64,000 nt of DNA from Fodinibacter sp963747405. Lineage in GTDB: Bacteria; Actinomycetota; Actinomycetes; Actinomycetales; Dermatophilaceae. The notes under the pieces are model-generated. The model saw only the letters and a list, made by a program, of their open reading frames with translations, ran no database searches and was not told where the DNA came from. Below are positions 8,202 to 20,310 of this stretch, in pieces. The position numbers and the translations under genes were made by a program. Within the stretch, counting starts at the first letter, position 1. Each line of letters starts with the position of its first letter. The stretch is from contig CAVVFG010000008.1 in the NCBI GenBank assembly GCA_963747405.1, forward strand, positions 62,001 to 126,000, read 5' to 3'.

Positions 8202-8783
8202 TCAGTCTCGCTTCGCTTCGGGTACGGGGGATCTCATCAATGATACGAGTTCCTCGGCCGCCCGCCGAACGTCGTCGTTGAGCACGGCGACGTCGAACTC
8301 CTGCGCGGCGGCCAGCTCGACCCGGGCGGTGGCCAGCCGGGCCTCGCGCTCCTCCTCGTCCTCGGTGCCGCGGCCGACGAGCCGGCGGACCAGCTCGTCC
8401 CAGGTGGGCGGGGCGAGGAAGACGAACAGCGCCCCCGGCATGGTGTCGCGCACCTGGCGCGCGCCCTGCAGGTCGATCTCGAGCAGCGCCGGGCGCCCGG
8501 CCGCGAGCGCCTCCTCGACCGGGCGGCGCGGCGTGCCGTACTTCGCCCGGCCGTGCACGACGGCCCACTCCAGCAGCTCGCCGGCGGCGGCCATCCGCTC
8601 GAACTCGGCGTCGGAGACGAAGTGGTAGTGGACGCCGTCGACCTCGCCCGGGCGGGGCTCGCGGGTGGTCGCCGAGACCGACAGCCAGACCTCGGGGTGG
8701 TGCCGGCGGACGTAGGCCGCGACGGTCCCCTTGCCGACGGCGGTCGGTCCGGCGAGGACGGTGAGGCGGGACGAACCCGTCAC
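8202..8783 (-). CDS. gmk: Guanylate kinase
   Basis: Phosphorylates GMP to GDP with ATP. The 193-aa product has the P-loop GPTAVGKGT (about 12-20), the GMP-binding segment SVSATTREPRPGEVDGVHYHF and a normal lid region. The GTG start overlaps the stop of mihF by GTGA, so translation is coupled. A longer upstream in-frame extension exists but runs through mihF in another frame and has no family similarity. Confidence 0.96.
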   Translation of the reverse strand: MTGSSRLTVLAGPTAVGKGTVAAYVRRHHPEVWLSVSATTREPRPGEVDGVHYHFVSDAEFERMAAAGELLEWAVVHGRAKYGTPRRPVEEALAAGRPALLEIDLQGARQVRDTMPGALFVFLAPPTWDELVRRLVGRGTEDEEEREARLATARVELAAAQEFDVAVLNDDVRRAAEELVSLMRSPVPEAKRD

Positions 8784-9097
8784 GACCGCCCGAAACGATC
8801 GAGCAGCGAGGCCACCTGGTTCTGGCCGAGGCCACGCACCCGGCGGCTCTCGGAGATGCCGACCTCCTCCATGATCTGGCGGGCCCGCACCCGGCCGACG
8901 CCGGGCATCGACTCGAGCAGGGCGGACACCCGCATCTTGCCGATGACGTCGTTGGTGCGGCCCTCGGCGATGACGTCGGCGAGGGTGATGCCGGAGTGCT
9001 TCAGCCGGTGCTTGACCTCGGCGCGCTCGCGCCGGGAGGCCGCGGCCTTCTCGAGGGCGGCGGCCCGCTGTTCTGGGGTGAGCGGCGGTAGTGCCAC
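8780..9097 (-). CDS. mihF: Integration host factor, actinobacterial type (mIHF)
   Basis: Small nucleoid-associated DNA-binding protein of 105 aa, unrelated to proteobacterial IHF and essential in mycobacteria. It carries the helix-two-turn-helix core (LKHSGITLADVIAEGRTNDV and VSALLESMPGVGRVRARQIM). I chose the GTG at 9097 because the product then matches the family length and AAGGA lies 9 nt upstream; a longer reading frame starts 45 nt earlier but adds atypical residues. It is the first gene of the mihF-gmk-rpoZ-coaBC unit and overlaps gmk by 4 bp. Confidence 0.95.
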   Translation of the reverse strand: MALPPLTPEQRAAALEKAAASRRERAEVKHRLKHSGITLADVIAEGRTNDVIGKMRVSALLESMPGVGRVRARQIMEEVGISESRRVRGLGQNQVASLLDRFGRS

Positions 9098-9159
9098 GGG
9101 AGTGAGTCCTTCGTCGACAGGCAGGCGCTGGCTTCTCAACACCCGGCGTTACGCGCTTG

Positions 9160-9165
9160 ACTCTA
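9160..9165 (-). promoter_or_regulatory. Candidate -10 box (TAGAGT) for mihF-gmk-rpoZ
   Basis: TAGAGT would give a leader of roughly 55 nt before the mihF GTG. The same hexamer is proposed for the pyr operon at 19364. No convincing -35 box is visible. Confidence 0.35.
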
Positions 9166-9188
9166 GCGCGACGACCGGTCCGCGACGA

Positions 9189-9204
9189 GACGCTCGCGAG
9201 CGTC
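9189..9204. terminator. Palindrome downstream of pyrF
   Basis: GACGCTCGCGAGCGTC is a perfect 16-bp palindrome lying 37 bp past the pyrF stop and upstream of the mihF promoter candidate. It may end the pyr operon transcript; with no loop and no U-run it could instead be a protein-binding site. Confidence 0.35.
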
Positions 9205-9240
9205 GGTCCGGCCTTCCCCGGCGTGCCGCTCAGCCTGCCC

Positions 9241-10098
9241 TCAGCCTGCCGCGGCGGAGGCCAGGTCGCCGGCGGCGCGGCGGGCGGCGGCGCGCAGGGA
9301 GCCGACGTCGGGGCCCGCCACGAGCACCTCGCGGCTGCTCGTTCCGAGAACCTGCGACAGGGCCGCACCGAAGGTCTCGCGCAGCGCCGCCGGGGTGCCG
9401 CCCTGGGCGCCGAGCCCCGGGGCGAGCAGCGGCCCGGCGGCGGCCGCGACGTCGAGCCCGAGGTCGGTGACCGCGCTGCCCACCGTCGCGCCGACCACCA
9501 TCCCGACACTGCCGAGGCGCCCGGATGCCGCCGCGTGGGCGTTGTCGCGCGCGACGCCCGCCACGACGGATGCCGCGACGGTGGCCCCCTCGTGCACGGC
9601 GTGCTGCACCGACCGGCCCTCGGGGTTGGAGGTCAAGGTCAGCACGAACACGCCGCGCCCGGTGGCCGCGGCGAGGTCGAGCGCCGGGCGCAGCGACTCA
9701 TAGCCCAGATAGGGGCTCACCGTGATGGCGTCGGCCCGCAGCGGCGACCCGTCGCAGAGGTAGGCCTGCGCGTAGCCGGCCATCGTGGTGCCGATGTCGC
9801 CGCGCTTGACGTCGAGCAGCGACATGGTGCCGGCGTCGCGCAGCCCGGCCAGCGTGCGCTCGAGCACGGCCACGCCGGCCGACCCGAACCGCTCGAAGAA
9901 CGCCGACTGCGGCTTCACCGCGGCCACCGCTCCCCCGAACGCCTCGACGCAGGTCATCGCGAAGGTCTCGAGCCCACCGACGGTGTCGGGCAGCCCCCAC
10001 CGCTCGAGCAGGGCGGCGTGCGGGTCGATGCCGGGGCAGAACGGCCCCAGCTCGTCCATCGCGGCGCGCAGCCGATCTCCATAGGGGGTGGTGCTCAT
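9241..10098 (-). CDS. pyrF: Orotidine 5'-phosphate decarboxylase (type 2)
   Basis: Converts OMP to UMP, the last step of de novo pyrimidine synthesis. The 285-aa product is of the longer type 2 family found in actinobacteria; the catalytic LDVKRGDIG motif lies at about 95-103, with Lys98 and Asp101. The ATG start overlaps the pyrD stop by 4 bp (ATGA). It is the last gene of the pyr operon; a palindrome follows. Confidence 0.97.
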   Translation of the reverse strand: MSTTPYGDRLRAAMDELGPFCPGIDPHAALLERWGLPDTVGGLETFAMTCVEAFGGAVAAVKPQSAFFERFGSAGVAVLERTLAGLRDAGTMSLLDVKRGDIGTTMAGYAQAYLCDGSPLRADAITVSPYLGYESLRPALDLAAATGRGVFVLTLTSNPEGRSVQHAVHEGATVAASVVAGVARDNAHAAASGRLGSVGMVVGATVGSAVTDLGLDVAAAAGPLLAPGLGAQGGTPAALRETFGAALSQVLGTSSREVLVAGPDVGSLRAAARRAAGDLASAAAG

Positions 10099-11051
10099 CG
10101 GGCCGTCCTCTCGTGGGCGATGCCGACGACGTCGGCGAAGCGGACGAACCCGTGCCGCGCGACCTCGGCCTCGAGCTCGTCGACGACGCGCCGCGGCGCG
10201 CCCGGGTCGTTGAACGTGGCGGTGCCCACCTGCACTGCCGATGCGCCGGCGGCGACCAGCTCGAGGGCGTCGCGCCCGGTGCGCACTCCCCCGACGCCGA
10301 TCAGCGGCGCGGTGGGCAGCCTCCCCTCGCGCATCGCGGCGGTCACCTGCCACAGCGCCCGCACGGCGACCGGCCGCACGGCCGGCCCGGACAGGCCACC
10401 GGTGACGCCGGCCAGCTGGGGCCGCAGCCGGTCGGTGTCGATGACCATGCCGAGCAGCGTGTTGATCATGGTGAGGCCGTCGGCGCCGGCCTTGAGGGCG
10501 GCGTGCGCGATGGTGACGATGTCGGTGACGTCGGGGGTGAGCTTGGCGAAGATCGGGGTGTGCGCGGGCAGCCGCTCGCGCACGAGGCGCACCACCCGCT
10601 CCGACGACAGCGCGTCGCAGGCGAAGACCAGCCCGCGGTTGGCGACGTTGGGGCACGAGATGTTGACCTCGACGCCCACCACCGCGTCGTAGGCCGGGCT
10701 GGCGGCCAGCGCCTCGGCCACGTCGCCGAACTCCTCGGCGGTGTTGCCGGCGATCGACACCAGCGCCCGCGCCCCCGTGGACCTCAGCCAGGCGAGGTCC
10801 TTCTCGACGAAGGCGTCGATGCCCGGCCCCTGCAGCCCGATCGAGTTGAGCATCCCGGATGCCGTCTCGGCCATCCGCGGCGTCCCGCGCCCCGAGCGGG
10901 GCTGTGCCATCACGGTCTTGGTGACGAACGCGCCCAGGTCGGACACCGGGAAGAAGCGGTGCAGCTCCTGCCCGTTGGCCGCGCAGCCGGATGCCGTCAT
11001 CACCGGGTTGGGCAGCACCACCGGCCCCAGCGCGGTCGTCATGTCGACCAT
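10095..11051 (-). CDS. pyrD: Dihydroorotate dehydrogenase, class 1B catalytic subunit
   Basis: Oxidises dihydroorotate to orotate. The 318-aa product has NISCPN at about 130-135; the Cys of this motif is the class 1 catalytic base. There is no N-terminal membrane helix, unlike class 2 enzymes. The adjacent pyrK, overlapping as TGATG, supplies the FAD/[2Fe-2S] subunit that passes electrons to NAD+, which identifies the class 1B heterotetramer. The ATG at 11051 is chosen for the overlap; a second ATG three codons later is possible. Confidence 0.95.
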   Translation of the reverse strand: MVDMTTALGPVVLPNPVMTASGCAANGQELHRFFPVSDLGAFVTKTVMAQPRSGRGTPRMAETASGMLNSIGLQGPGIDAFVEKDLAWLRSTGARALVSIAGNTAEEFGDVAEALAASPAYDAVVGVEVNISCPNVANRGLVFACDALSSERVVRLVRERLPAHTPIFAKLTPDVTDIVTIAHAALKAGADGLTMINTLLGMVIDTDRLRPQLAGVTGGLSGPAVRPVAVRALWQVTAAMREGRLPTAPLIGVGGVRTGRDALELVAAGASAVQVGTATFNDPGAPRRVVDELEAEVARHGFVRFADVVGIAHERTAR

Positions 11052-11919
11052 CAGCGACCGCCCGCCCGCGGGGCACCCAGCGCGTCGTCGGGCACCCGGC
11101 CGATGCCGTCGGCGAACGCGTCCCAGCGCACCCGGTCGCCCCGGAACACCGGCCCCTCGACGCAGGACCGCACCATCCGGGTGACGCCGTCGTTGCCGGT
11201 GACCGGCATGACGCAGGTCATGCAGACCCCGACGCCGCACGCCATCGACTCCTCGACGGCGACCTGCGCCACCGCGCCGTGCGCGGTGGCGACCTCGGTG
11301 ACCGAGCGGAGCATCGCCATCGGGCCGCAGCCGTAGACCACGCCGGCGCAGGTGCGGTCGATGACGTCGCCGAGCACGTCGCTCACCCAGCCGCGCCGCC
11401 CCGAGGAGCCATCGTCGGTGGTGACGGTCACCCCGTCGGCCGTGCGGCGCGCCTCGACGACGCCGAAGAGGCGGTCCTCGGAGGCGGCGCCGAGCACCAT
11501 CTCGACGTGGCAGCCGCGCTCGCGCAGCGCCTCGGCCAGCCAGAACAGCGGTGCGGACCCGTACCCGCCCCCGACCAGCACGCAGGGCACCGGCTCGGCG
11601 GGCAGCGGGAACGGCCGCCCGAGCGGGCCGACGACGTCGACCGGGTCGTGGGCCCGCAGGCCGGTGAGCCAGACCGTGCCCGGCCCGTGGGCGGCGACGA
11701 CGACGTCGACGGTGCCGCCGTAGGTGCCCGACGGCTTGACCTTGTGCAGGGAGAAGCACCGGCGCAGCAGGTTGGCCGAGGTCGGGCCACCCACGGCGAG
11801 CGCGACGAACTGGCCGGGGCGGGCCAGCTCGGCGACGCCCGGGGCCACCAGGGTGAGGTGGTGGTAGGCACCGACCCGGCGGGTGGCGATCAGCTCGCCG
11901 GACACCTGGACGACCCCGC

Positions 11920-11923
<4 letters not shown>
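11051..11923 (-). CDS. pyrK: Dihydroorotate dehydrogenase electron-transfer subunit
   Basis: 290-aa FAD and [2Fe-2S] protein that links PyrD (class 1B) to NAD+. An N-terminal ferredoxin-reductase-like FAD domain (RCFSLHK at about 55-61) is followed by an NAD-binding domain (LVGGGYGSAPLFWLAE) and a C-terminal cluster region with Cys229, Cys234, Cys237 and Cys254 in the expected CX4CX2CX16C spacing. The GTG start overlaps the carB stop (GTGA). Confidence 0.95.
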
Positions 11924-15315
<3,392 letters not shown>

Positions 15316-15316
15316 C

Positions 15317-16465
15317 TCAGGCACCCACCTTCGCGGACGCGGTCATCAGGTCGACGAAGCGGTCGAAGAGGTAGGCGGCGTCGTGCGGGCCGGCCGCGGC
15401 CTCGGGGTGGTACTGCACCGAGAAGGCCACCAGCCGCCCGTCGCGGCGCACCTCGAGCCCCTCGACGACGTCGTCGTTGAGGCAGACGTGGCTGACCGTG
15501 GCGGTGCCGAACGGCGTCTGCGTCGCGGCGTCGAGCGGCGCGTCGACGGCGAACCCGTGGTTGTGTGCGGTCACCTCGACCTTGCCGGTGGTGCGGTCCA
15601 TGACCGGCTGGTTGATGCCGCGGTGGCCGTACTTCAGCTTGTAGGTGCCGAAGCCGAGCGCCTTGCCGAGGATCTGGTTGCCGAAGCAGATGCCGAAGTA
15701 GGGGATGCCGTCGCCGAGCACCTCGCGCAGCAGGGCAGCCTGCACGTCGGCCGTGGCCGGGTCGCCGGGGCCGTTGGAGAAGAACACGCCGTCGGGCGCG
15801 ACGGCGCGCACGTCGTCGACCGTCGCCGTGGCCGGCAGCACGTGCACCTCGATGCCCCGCTCGGCCATCATCCGCGGTGTCATCGACTTGATGCCGAGGT
15901 CGACCGCGGCGACCGTGTGGCGCCGCTCACCCACGGCCTCGACCACGTAGGCCGTGTCGGTCGCCACCTCCTCGGCGAGTGCCGCCCCGGTCATCGACGG
16001 TGCGTCGATGACCTGGGTGAGGAGGCGCTCTCGCGGCGCGCCCGCGGCATCCCCGCTGAAGATGCCGACCCGCATGGCGCCGCGCTCGCGCAGGTGGCGG
16101 GTGAGTGCGCGGGTGTCGAGGTCGCAGATGCCGACGACCCCCTGGGCGTCGAGCTCGTCCTCGAGCGGGCGCGTGGAGCGCCAGTTGCTCGGACGCAGCG
16201 CGGGGTCGCGCACGACGTAGCCGGCGACCCAGATGCGGCCGGACTCGTCGTCCTCGTCGTTCCAGCCGGTGTTGCCGACGTGCGGCGCGGTCATGACGAC
16301 CACCTGGCGGTGGTAGCTCGGGTCGGTGAGGGTCTCCTGGTATCCGGTCATGCCGGTGGAGAAGACGGCCTCGCCGACGGTCGAGCCCCGGCGGCCGTAG
16401 GCGCGGCCGGCGAAGGTGCGGCCGTCCTCGAGGACGAGGACGGCGGGCTCGCGGGCGGTCAGCAT
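15317..16465 (-). CDS. carA: Carbamoyl-phosphate synthase small (glutaminase) subunit
   Basis: Class I glutamine amidotransferase subunit that feeds ammonia to CarB. The 382-aa product has the nucleophile Cys260 in PYFGICFGNQ and His353/Glu355 in QYHPEA. The start overlaps the pyrC stop by 7 bp and the stop is 1 bp from the carB ATG, consistent with tight stoichiometric coupling. Confidence 0.97.
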   Translation of the reverse strand: MLTAREPAVLVLEDGRTFAGRAYGRRGSTVGEAVFSTGMTGYQETLTDPSYHRQVVVMTAPHVGNTGWNDEDDESGRIWVAGYVVRDPALRPSNWRSTRPLEDELDAQGVVGICDLDTRALTRHLRERGAMRVGIFSGDAAGAPRERLLTQVIDAPSMTGAALAEEVATDTAYVVEAVGERRHTVAAVDLGIKSMTPRMMAERGIEVHVLPATATVDDVRAVAPDGVFFSNGPGDPATADVQAALLREVLGDGIPYFGICFGNQILGKALGFGTYKLKYGHRGINQPVMDRTTGKVEVTAHNHGFAVDAPLDAATQTPFGTATVSHVCLNDDVVEGLEVRRDGRLVAFSVQYHPEAAAGPHDAAYLFDRFVDLMTASAKVGA

Positions 16466-17766
16466 GCGGTGGGCTCCCCTCCGCGCGCGCTCACGCGTCC
16501 GCGCAGGATCGTCGTGTGCACGGCGCCGGTGAGGCGCGAGCCGTGCCACGGGGTGTTGCGGGACAGGGACTGCGAGGTGTCGCGGTCGACGGTGACCGTG
16601 GCGGTGGGGTCGACGAGCACCAGGTTGGCCGGCGCCCCCGGGGCCACCGGGTGGCCGTGGTCGGCGAGCCCGGCGATGCGGGCCGGGCCCGTGGACATCA
16701 GCCGGGCGAGGTCGGCCCAGCCGAGCCGCCCGTCGGCCACGAGCAGGTCGTGCACCACCGCGAAGGCGGTCTCCAGCCCGAGCATGCCGAACGCCGCGTC
16801 GACGAAGGCGTGCTCCTTGTCGTGCCGCGCGTGCGGGGCGTGGTCGGTGGCGATGGCGTCGATGGTGCCGTCGAGCAGGCCCTCGACGAGGGCCTCGCGG
16901 TCGGCGGTGGGCCGCAGCGGCGGGTTGACCTTGTAGACCGGGTCGTAGCCGGTGAGCAGGTCGGTGCCCAGCGCCAGGTGGTGCGGGGTCACCTCGGCGG
17001 TCATCGCGATGCCGCGCGCCTTGGCCCAGCGCACGACGTCGAGGCCCTCGGCGGTGCTGACGTGCGCGACGTGCACCCGACTGCGGGTGTGCTCGGCGAG
17101 CAGGGCGTCGCGGGCGATGATGCTCGCCTCGGCGACGGGCGGCCAACCGGGCAGGCCCAGCCGGCCGGAGGTCTCGCCCTCGTGGCAGCAGGCCGAGGGC
17201 CCGGCGAGCGTGGGGTCCTGGCTGTGCTGGGAGACCACGCCACCGAAGGCGCGCACGTACTCCAGAGCCCGGCGCATGACCCGCCCGTCGGCGACACAGT
17301 GGCCGTCGTCGGAGAAGACCGAGGTGGCGGCCCGCGAGCGGTGCATCAGGCCCAGCTCGGCGAGCTCGGCGCCCTGCAGGCCCTTGGTGACCGCGCCCAC
17401 CGGCACGACGTCGACCAGCCCGGCGGTCCGGCCGAGGTCGAGGATGCGCTCGGCGGCCTCGGCGGTGTCGGTGACGGGGTTGGTGTTGGCCATGGCGAGC
17501 ACGGCGGTGAAGCCACCGACGGCCGCGGCCCTGCTGCCGGAGGCGATGGTCTCGGTGTCCTCGCGGCCCGGCTCGCGCAGGTGAGTGTGCAGGTCGACGA
17601 ACCCGGGCAGCAGAGTGAGCCCGTCGGCGTCGATGCGCTCGGCATCCTGGGGGGCGTCGACGCGGCCGGCCTGGGCGACCGTGCCCTCGCGCAGCAGCAC
17701 GTCGCCGGTGGTGGCGGCGCCGTTCTGGGTGTACCAGGTGGGTCCGGTGAGGACGATGACGCTCAC
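16459..17766 (-). CDS. pyrC: Dihydroorotase
   Basis: Zinc amidohydrolase that cyclises carbamoyl aspartate to dihydroorotate. 435 aa, type I (long) form, with the metal-binding HTH at residues 60-62 (DLHTHLREPG), the HVAHVSTAEG segment and ATDHAPH further on. The GTG start overlaps the pyrB stop (GTGA). In some bacteria this protein is a structural partner of PyrB; adjacency here allows the same. Confidence 0.97.
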   Translation of the reverse strand: MSVIVLTGPTWYTQNGAATTGDVLLREGTVAQAGRVDAPQDAERIDADGLTLLPGFVDLHTHLREPGREDTETIASGSRAAAVGGFTAVLAMANTNPVTDTAEAAERILDLGRTAGLVDVVPVGAVTKGLQGAELAELGLMHRSRAATSVFSDDGHCVADGRVMRRALEYVRAFGGVVSQHSQDPTLAGPSACCHEGETSGRLGLPGWPPVAEASIIARDALLAEHTRSRVHVAHVSTAEGLDVVRWAKARGIAMTAEVTPHHLALGTDLLTGYDPVYKVNPPLRPTADREALVEGLLDGTIDAIATDHAPHARHDKEHAFVDAAFGMLGLETAFAVVHDLLVADGRLGWADLARLMSTGPARIAGLADHGHPVAPGAPANLVLVDPTATVTVDRDTSQSLSRNTPWHGSRLTGAVHTTILRGRVSARGGEPTAC

Positions 17767-18710
17767 GCGGCCGCCTCCTCTCCGGCGAGGAGGTGGTAGA
17801 GCACGGACATCCGCACCGCCACCCCTGCCGAGACCTGGTCGAGCACGAGGCTCTGGGCGGCGTCGGCGGCATCCGCGCTGATCTCGAGGCCGCGGTTCAT
17901 CGGGCCGGGGTGGCAGATGACGGCCTGCGCGTTGGCGTCGGAGAGTGCGCGCAGGCGCTCACGGGTCAGGCCGAAGCCCACCGTGTACTCGCGGGCGGTC
18001 GGGAAGAAGCCGCCGCTCATCCGCTCGCGCTGCACTCTGAGCATCATCACGGCGTCCGGGCCGGAGGCGAGCACGGCGTCGAGGTCGTCGGTGAGGGTCA
18101 GGCCGTCGGCGGCGGCCCAGTCGCCGATGCCGCTCGGCATCAGCGTCGGCGGGGCGACCAGGGTGACGTGCGCGCCGAGGGTGCGCAGGGTGATCGCGTT
18201 GGAGCGGAAGACCCGGCTGTGGGTGAGGTCGCCGACGATGGCGACATGGGCGCCGTCGAGGTCGCCGAGACGCTGCTCGATGGTGTAGGCGTCGAGCAGG
18301 GCCTGGGTGGGGTGCTCGTGGGTGCCGTCGCCGGCGTTGATCACGCTGGCGTCGACCCACTGGCTGACCTGGTGGGCGGCGCCGCTGGCCATGTGCCTCA
18401 TGACGATGGCGTCGACCGACATGGCGTCGATGGTGCGCACCGTGTCGCGCAGGCTCTCGCCCTTGCTGGCGCTGCTGCCCTTGCCGGTGATGTTGATCGT
18501 GTCGGCGCTCATCCACTTGCCGGCGATCTCGAAGCTGGAGCGGGTGCGGGTGGAGTCCTCGAAGAAGAGGTTGATGACGGTGCGGCCGCGCAGGGTGGGC
18601 AGCTTCTTGACGTCGCGGTGCTGGACCTCGTGCATCTCGGTGGCGGTCGCCAGCAGCATCCGCACGTCGTCGCGGGTGAGGTCGGCGCTGGAGAGCAGGT
18701 GTCGGTTCAT
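17763..18710 (-). CDS. pyrB: Aspartate carbamoyltransferase catalytic subunit
   Basis: Joins carbamoyl phosphate and aspartate. 315 aa with the carbamoyl-phosphate loop FFEDSTRTRSSFE (STRTR at 53-57) and the GTHEHPTQALLD signature. No pyrI regulatory subunit is present. The ATG overlaps the pyrR stop by 4 bp. Confidence 0.97.
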   Translation of the reverse strand: MNRHLLSSADLTRDDVRMLLATATEMHEVQHRDVKKLPTLRGRTVINLFFEDSTRTRSSFEIAGKWMSADTINITGKGSSASKGESLRDTVRTIDAMSVDAIVMRHMASGAAHQVSQWVDASVINAGDGTHEHPTQALLDAYTIEQRLGDLDGAHVAIVGDLTHSRVFRSNAITLRTLGAHVTLVAPPTLMPSGIGDWAAADGLTLTDDLDAVLASGPDAVMMLRVQRERMSGGFFPTAREYTVGFGLTRERLRALSDANAQAVICHPGPMNRGLEISADAADAAQSLVLDQVSAGVAVRMSVLYHLLAGEEAAA

Positions 18711-19297
18711 CGGGCCTCACCACCGGCGATGCGCACGACGTCCTCGACGCCGTCGAACCCGGACAGGCGAACCTGCACCTTCTCGCTGTGGCTGGTCGGC
18801 AGGTTCTTGCCCACGTGGTCGGCCCGGATCGGCAGCTCGCGGTGGCCGCGGTCGACGAGCACCGCGAGGCGCACGGCGCGGGGGCGGCCGAGGTCGGAGA
18901 GCGCGTCGAGGGCGGCACGGATCGTGCGGCCGCTGTAGAGCACGTCGTCGACGAGCACGACGACCTTGTCGTCGACGCCGCCCGTCGGGATGGCGGTGTG
19001 CATCGGCGCGCGGGTGGGCTGGGAGCGCAGGTCGTCGCGGTGCATCGTGATGTCGAGGCTGCCCACCGGCACCTCGGTGCCCTCGACCTCGCGGACCAGG
19101 TCGGCGAGGCGGTGGGCCAGCTCGACGCCACGGCTCGGGATGCCGAGCAGCACGAGGTCGTCGGCCCCCTTGTTGTGCTCGAGGATCTCGTGCGCGATGC
19201 GGCGCAGGGCCCGGGACACGTCGCTCGCGGTGAGGACGGTGCGACCGGACGGGTCGAGCGGGTGCCCCGGGGGCACGGTCATGTCGGCGCGCGTCAA
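18707..19297 (-). CDS. pyrR: Pyrimidine operon regulator PyrR / uracil phosphoribosyltransferase
   Basis: RNA-binding repressor of the pyr operon that senses UMP/UTP and has a phosphoribosyltransferase fold. The 196-aa product contains the PRPP loop VVLVDDVLYSGRTIRAALDAL. The start is most likely TTG at 19297: AAGGAGG lies 8 nt upstream of it, whereas the first ATG (19282) is 23 nt from that site. First gene of the eight-gene operon. A stem-loop matching the PyrR target consensus lies just upstream, so it probably autoregulates. Confidence 0.95.
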   Translation of the reverse strand: MTRADMTVPPGHPLDPSGRTVLTASDVSRALRRIAHEILEHNKGADDLVLLGIPSRGVELAHRLADLVREVEGTEVPVGSLDITMHRDDLRSQPTRAPMHTAIPTGGVDDKVVVLVDDVLYSGRTIRAALDALSDLGRPRAVRLAVLVDRGHRELPIRADHVGKNLPTSHSEKVQVRLSGFDGVEDVVRIAGGEAR

Positions 19298-19313
19298 GAC
19301 GCGGACCTCCTTC

Positions 19314-19331
19314 CCTGCCTCACGGGACAGG
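19314..19331 (-). promoter_or_regulatory. PyrR-binding-loop-like RNA hairpin in the pyr leader
   Basis: On the transcript, CCUG and CAGG arms enclose UCCCGUGAGG, which fits the known PyrR target consensus UCCNGNGAGG at every fixed position. The hairpin ends about 3 nt before the AAGGAGG of pyrR. An alternative pairing of GACCU (upstream arm) with AGGUC (end of the Shine-Dalgarno region) is possible, so the leader could switch. This suggests translational control, as described for mycobacterial pyr leaders, rather than attenuation, because no terminator is visible. Confidence 0.65.
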
Positions 19332-19363
19332 TCGTTAAAGGATGTCGGGGTGCTGCGGCGCCC

Positions 19364-19369
19364 ACTCTA
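19364..19369 (-). promoter_or_regulatory. Candidate -10 box (TAGAGT) for the pyr operon
   Basis: TAGAGT would start transcription about 60 nt before pyrR, giving a short leader containing the PyrR-type hairpin. No clear -35 box is visible in the G/C-rich sequence upstream. Confidence 0.35.
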
Positions 19370-19538
19370 CGGGGTGGGTGCGGCGGCGGTGCAGGCGGCT
19401 CGCGGGGCGGTGCGGTCCTGGGCCGCTGCCCACCCCCTGCGGTCCAGATCGCGAGATGTCCATAACGAATGGGTATGCCTGACCCAACAATGTGTGATGG
19501 ACTGGCTGCATCCACCAGCGCCGCGAAGGAGGCACGCC

Positions 19539-19736
19539 GTGAACGTTTCCGCTCCGACCGACCCCCGCGGTGCGCAGTGTGCCGTCTCCCCCGTACAGCC
19601 GCTCGGGCCGGCGCCTGCCGCCGAGTCGCTTCCCAGCCAGCCGCTGTTCCCGCCGAAGGACGCGGACGCCGAGACCCGTCGACGCTGGCTGGCCGGCTCG
19701 CCCTGGCCCGAGGTCGTCTTCGCCGCTGCGTTCTGA
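19539..19736 (+). CDS. Small hypothetical protein (65 aa)
   Basis: Not recognised. The GTG start has an excellent Shine-Dalgarno (AAGGAGG, 6 nt spacing), the strongest in this intergenic region, and the upstream 80 bp is locally AT-richer than its surroundings, as promoter regions are. The product has a Pro/Ala-rich N-terminal half with one Cys (about residue 14) and a more structured-looking end (ETRRRWLAGSPWPEVVFAAAF). It is divergent from the pyr operon and is followed by a palindromic repeat. No membrane segment or signal peptide. Real but of unknown function is my reading; conservation would settle it. Confidence 0.5.
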   Translation: MNVSAPTDPRGAQCAVSPVQPLGPAPAAESLPSQPLFPPKDADAETRRRWLAGSPWPEVVFAAAF

Positions 19737-19740
19737 CCTC

Positions 19741-19789
19741 GAACGTGGGTGAGGATCCTCGCCTCGCCGACGGTTCCGACCCACGTCCC
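19741..19789. repeat. Palindromic repeat, copy 1 of 2
   Basis: ACGTGGGT at 19743-19750 pairs with ACCCACGT at 19779-19786. The sequence resembles the element at 34502-34549 through shared GAACGTGGGTGA, GATC and CGACGG blocks. It lies between convergent genes and could terminate both. Confidence 0.6.
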
Positions 19790-19803
19790 GGGTCGCGGCA
19801 GGG

Positions 19804-20310
19804 TCAGCGACCGGTGAGGTCGCGCACCATCGCCGCTCGCCGGCCGTGCCGTGGCAGGCCCACCCGTTCCTCGGTCTCGCGCAGCGGTTCGAGCCACGAC
19901 GGCAGCGGGTCGAGCTCGACGTAGCCGTGCCGCGCGTAGAACGGGCCGTTCCAGGGGACGTCGGCGTAGGTGCGCAAGGTCACCTGGCGGGCACCGCGTC
20001 GGGCGAGCTCGTCGTGGGTGGCCTCGAGCAGCGCACTGCCGATGCCGTGCCGGCCGTGCGCGGGGTCCACCGCGATCTGCTCGAGGTACCAGTGCCCGTC
20101 GAGGTCGAGCACGTGGCTGAACCCCACGACCGTCCCGTCGTCGTCGACCGCCACGAGCAGGATGCCGGGCTCGGCGGCCCGCTCCTCCCCCGGTGACGCG
20201 GCCGGCCAGGTCACCTCGCCGAACCGCTGCCCGAAGAGCGCGTCGGCGGCATCCTCGACGGCCGCCAGCAGCGGAAGGTCGGTGTCCTGCGCGACGCGGA
20301 TGCTCGTCAT
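19804..20310 (-). CDS. GNAT family N-acetyltransferase
   Basis: 168 aa with one GNAT fold. Motif A (EQIAVDPAHGRHGIGSALLEA, about 82-102) carries the acetyl-CoA pyrophosphate-binding R/QxxGxG/A pattern, and FYARHGYVELD is motif B. The acceptor substrate cannot be read from sequence. Monocistronic on the minus strand, downstream of a palindromic repeat and divergent from dodecin. Confidence 0.9.
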   Translation of the reverse strand: MTSIRVAQDTDLPLLAAVEDAADALFGQRFGEVTWPAASPGEERAAEPGILLVAVDDDGTVVGFSHVLDLDGHWYLEQIAVDPAHGRHGIGSALLEATHDELARRGARQVTLRTYADVPWNGPFYARHGYVELDPLPSWLEPLRETEERVGLPRHGRRAAMVRDLTGR

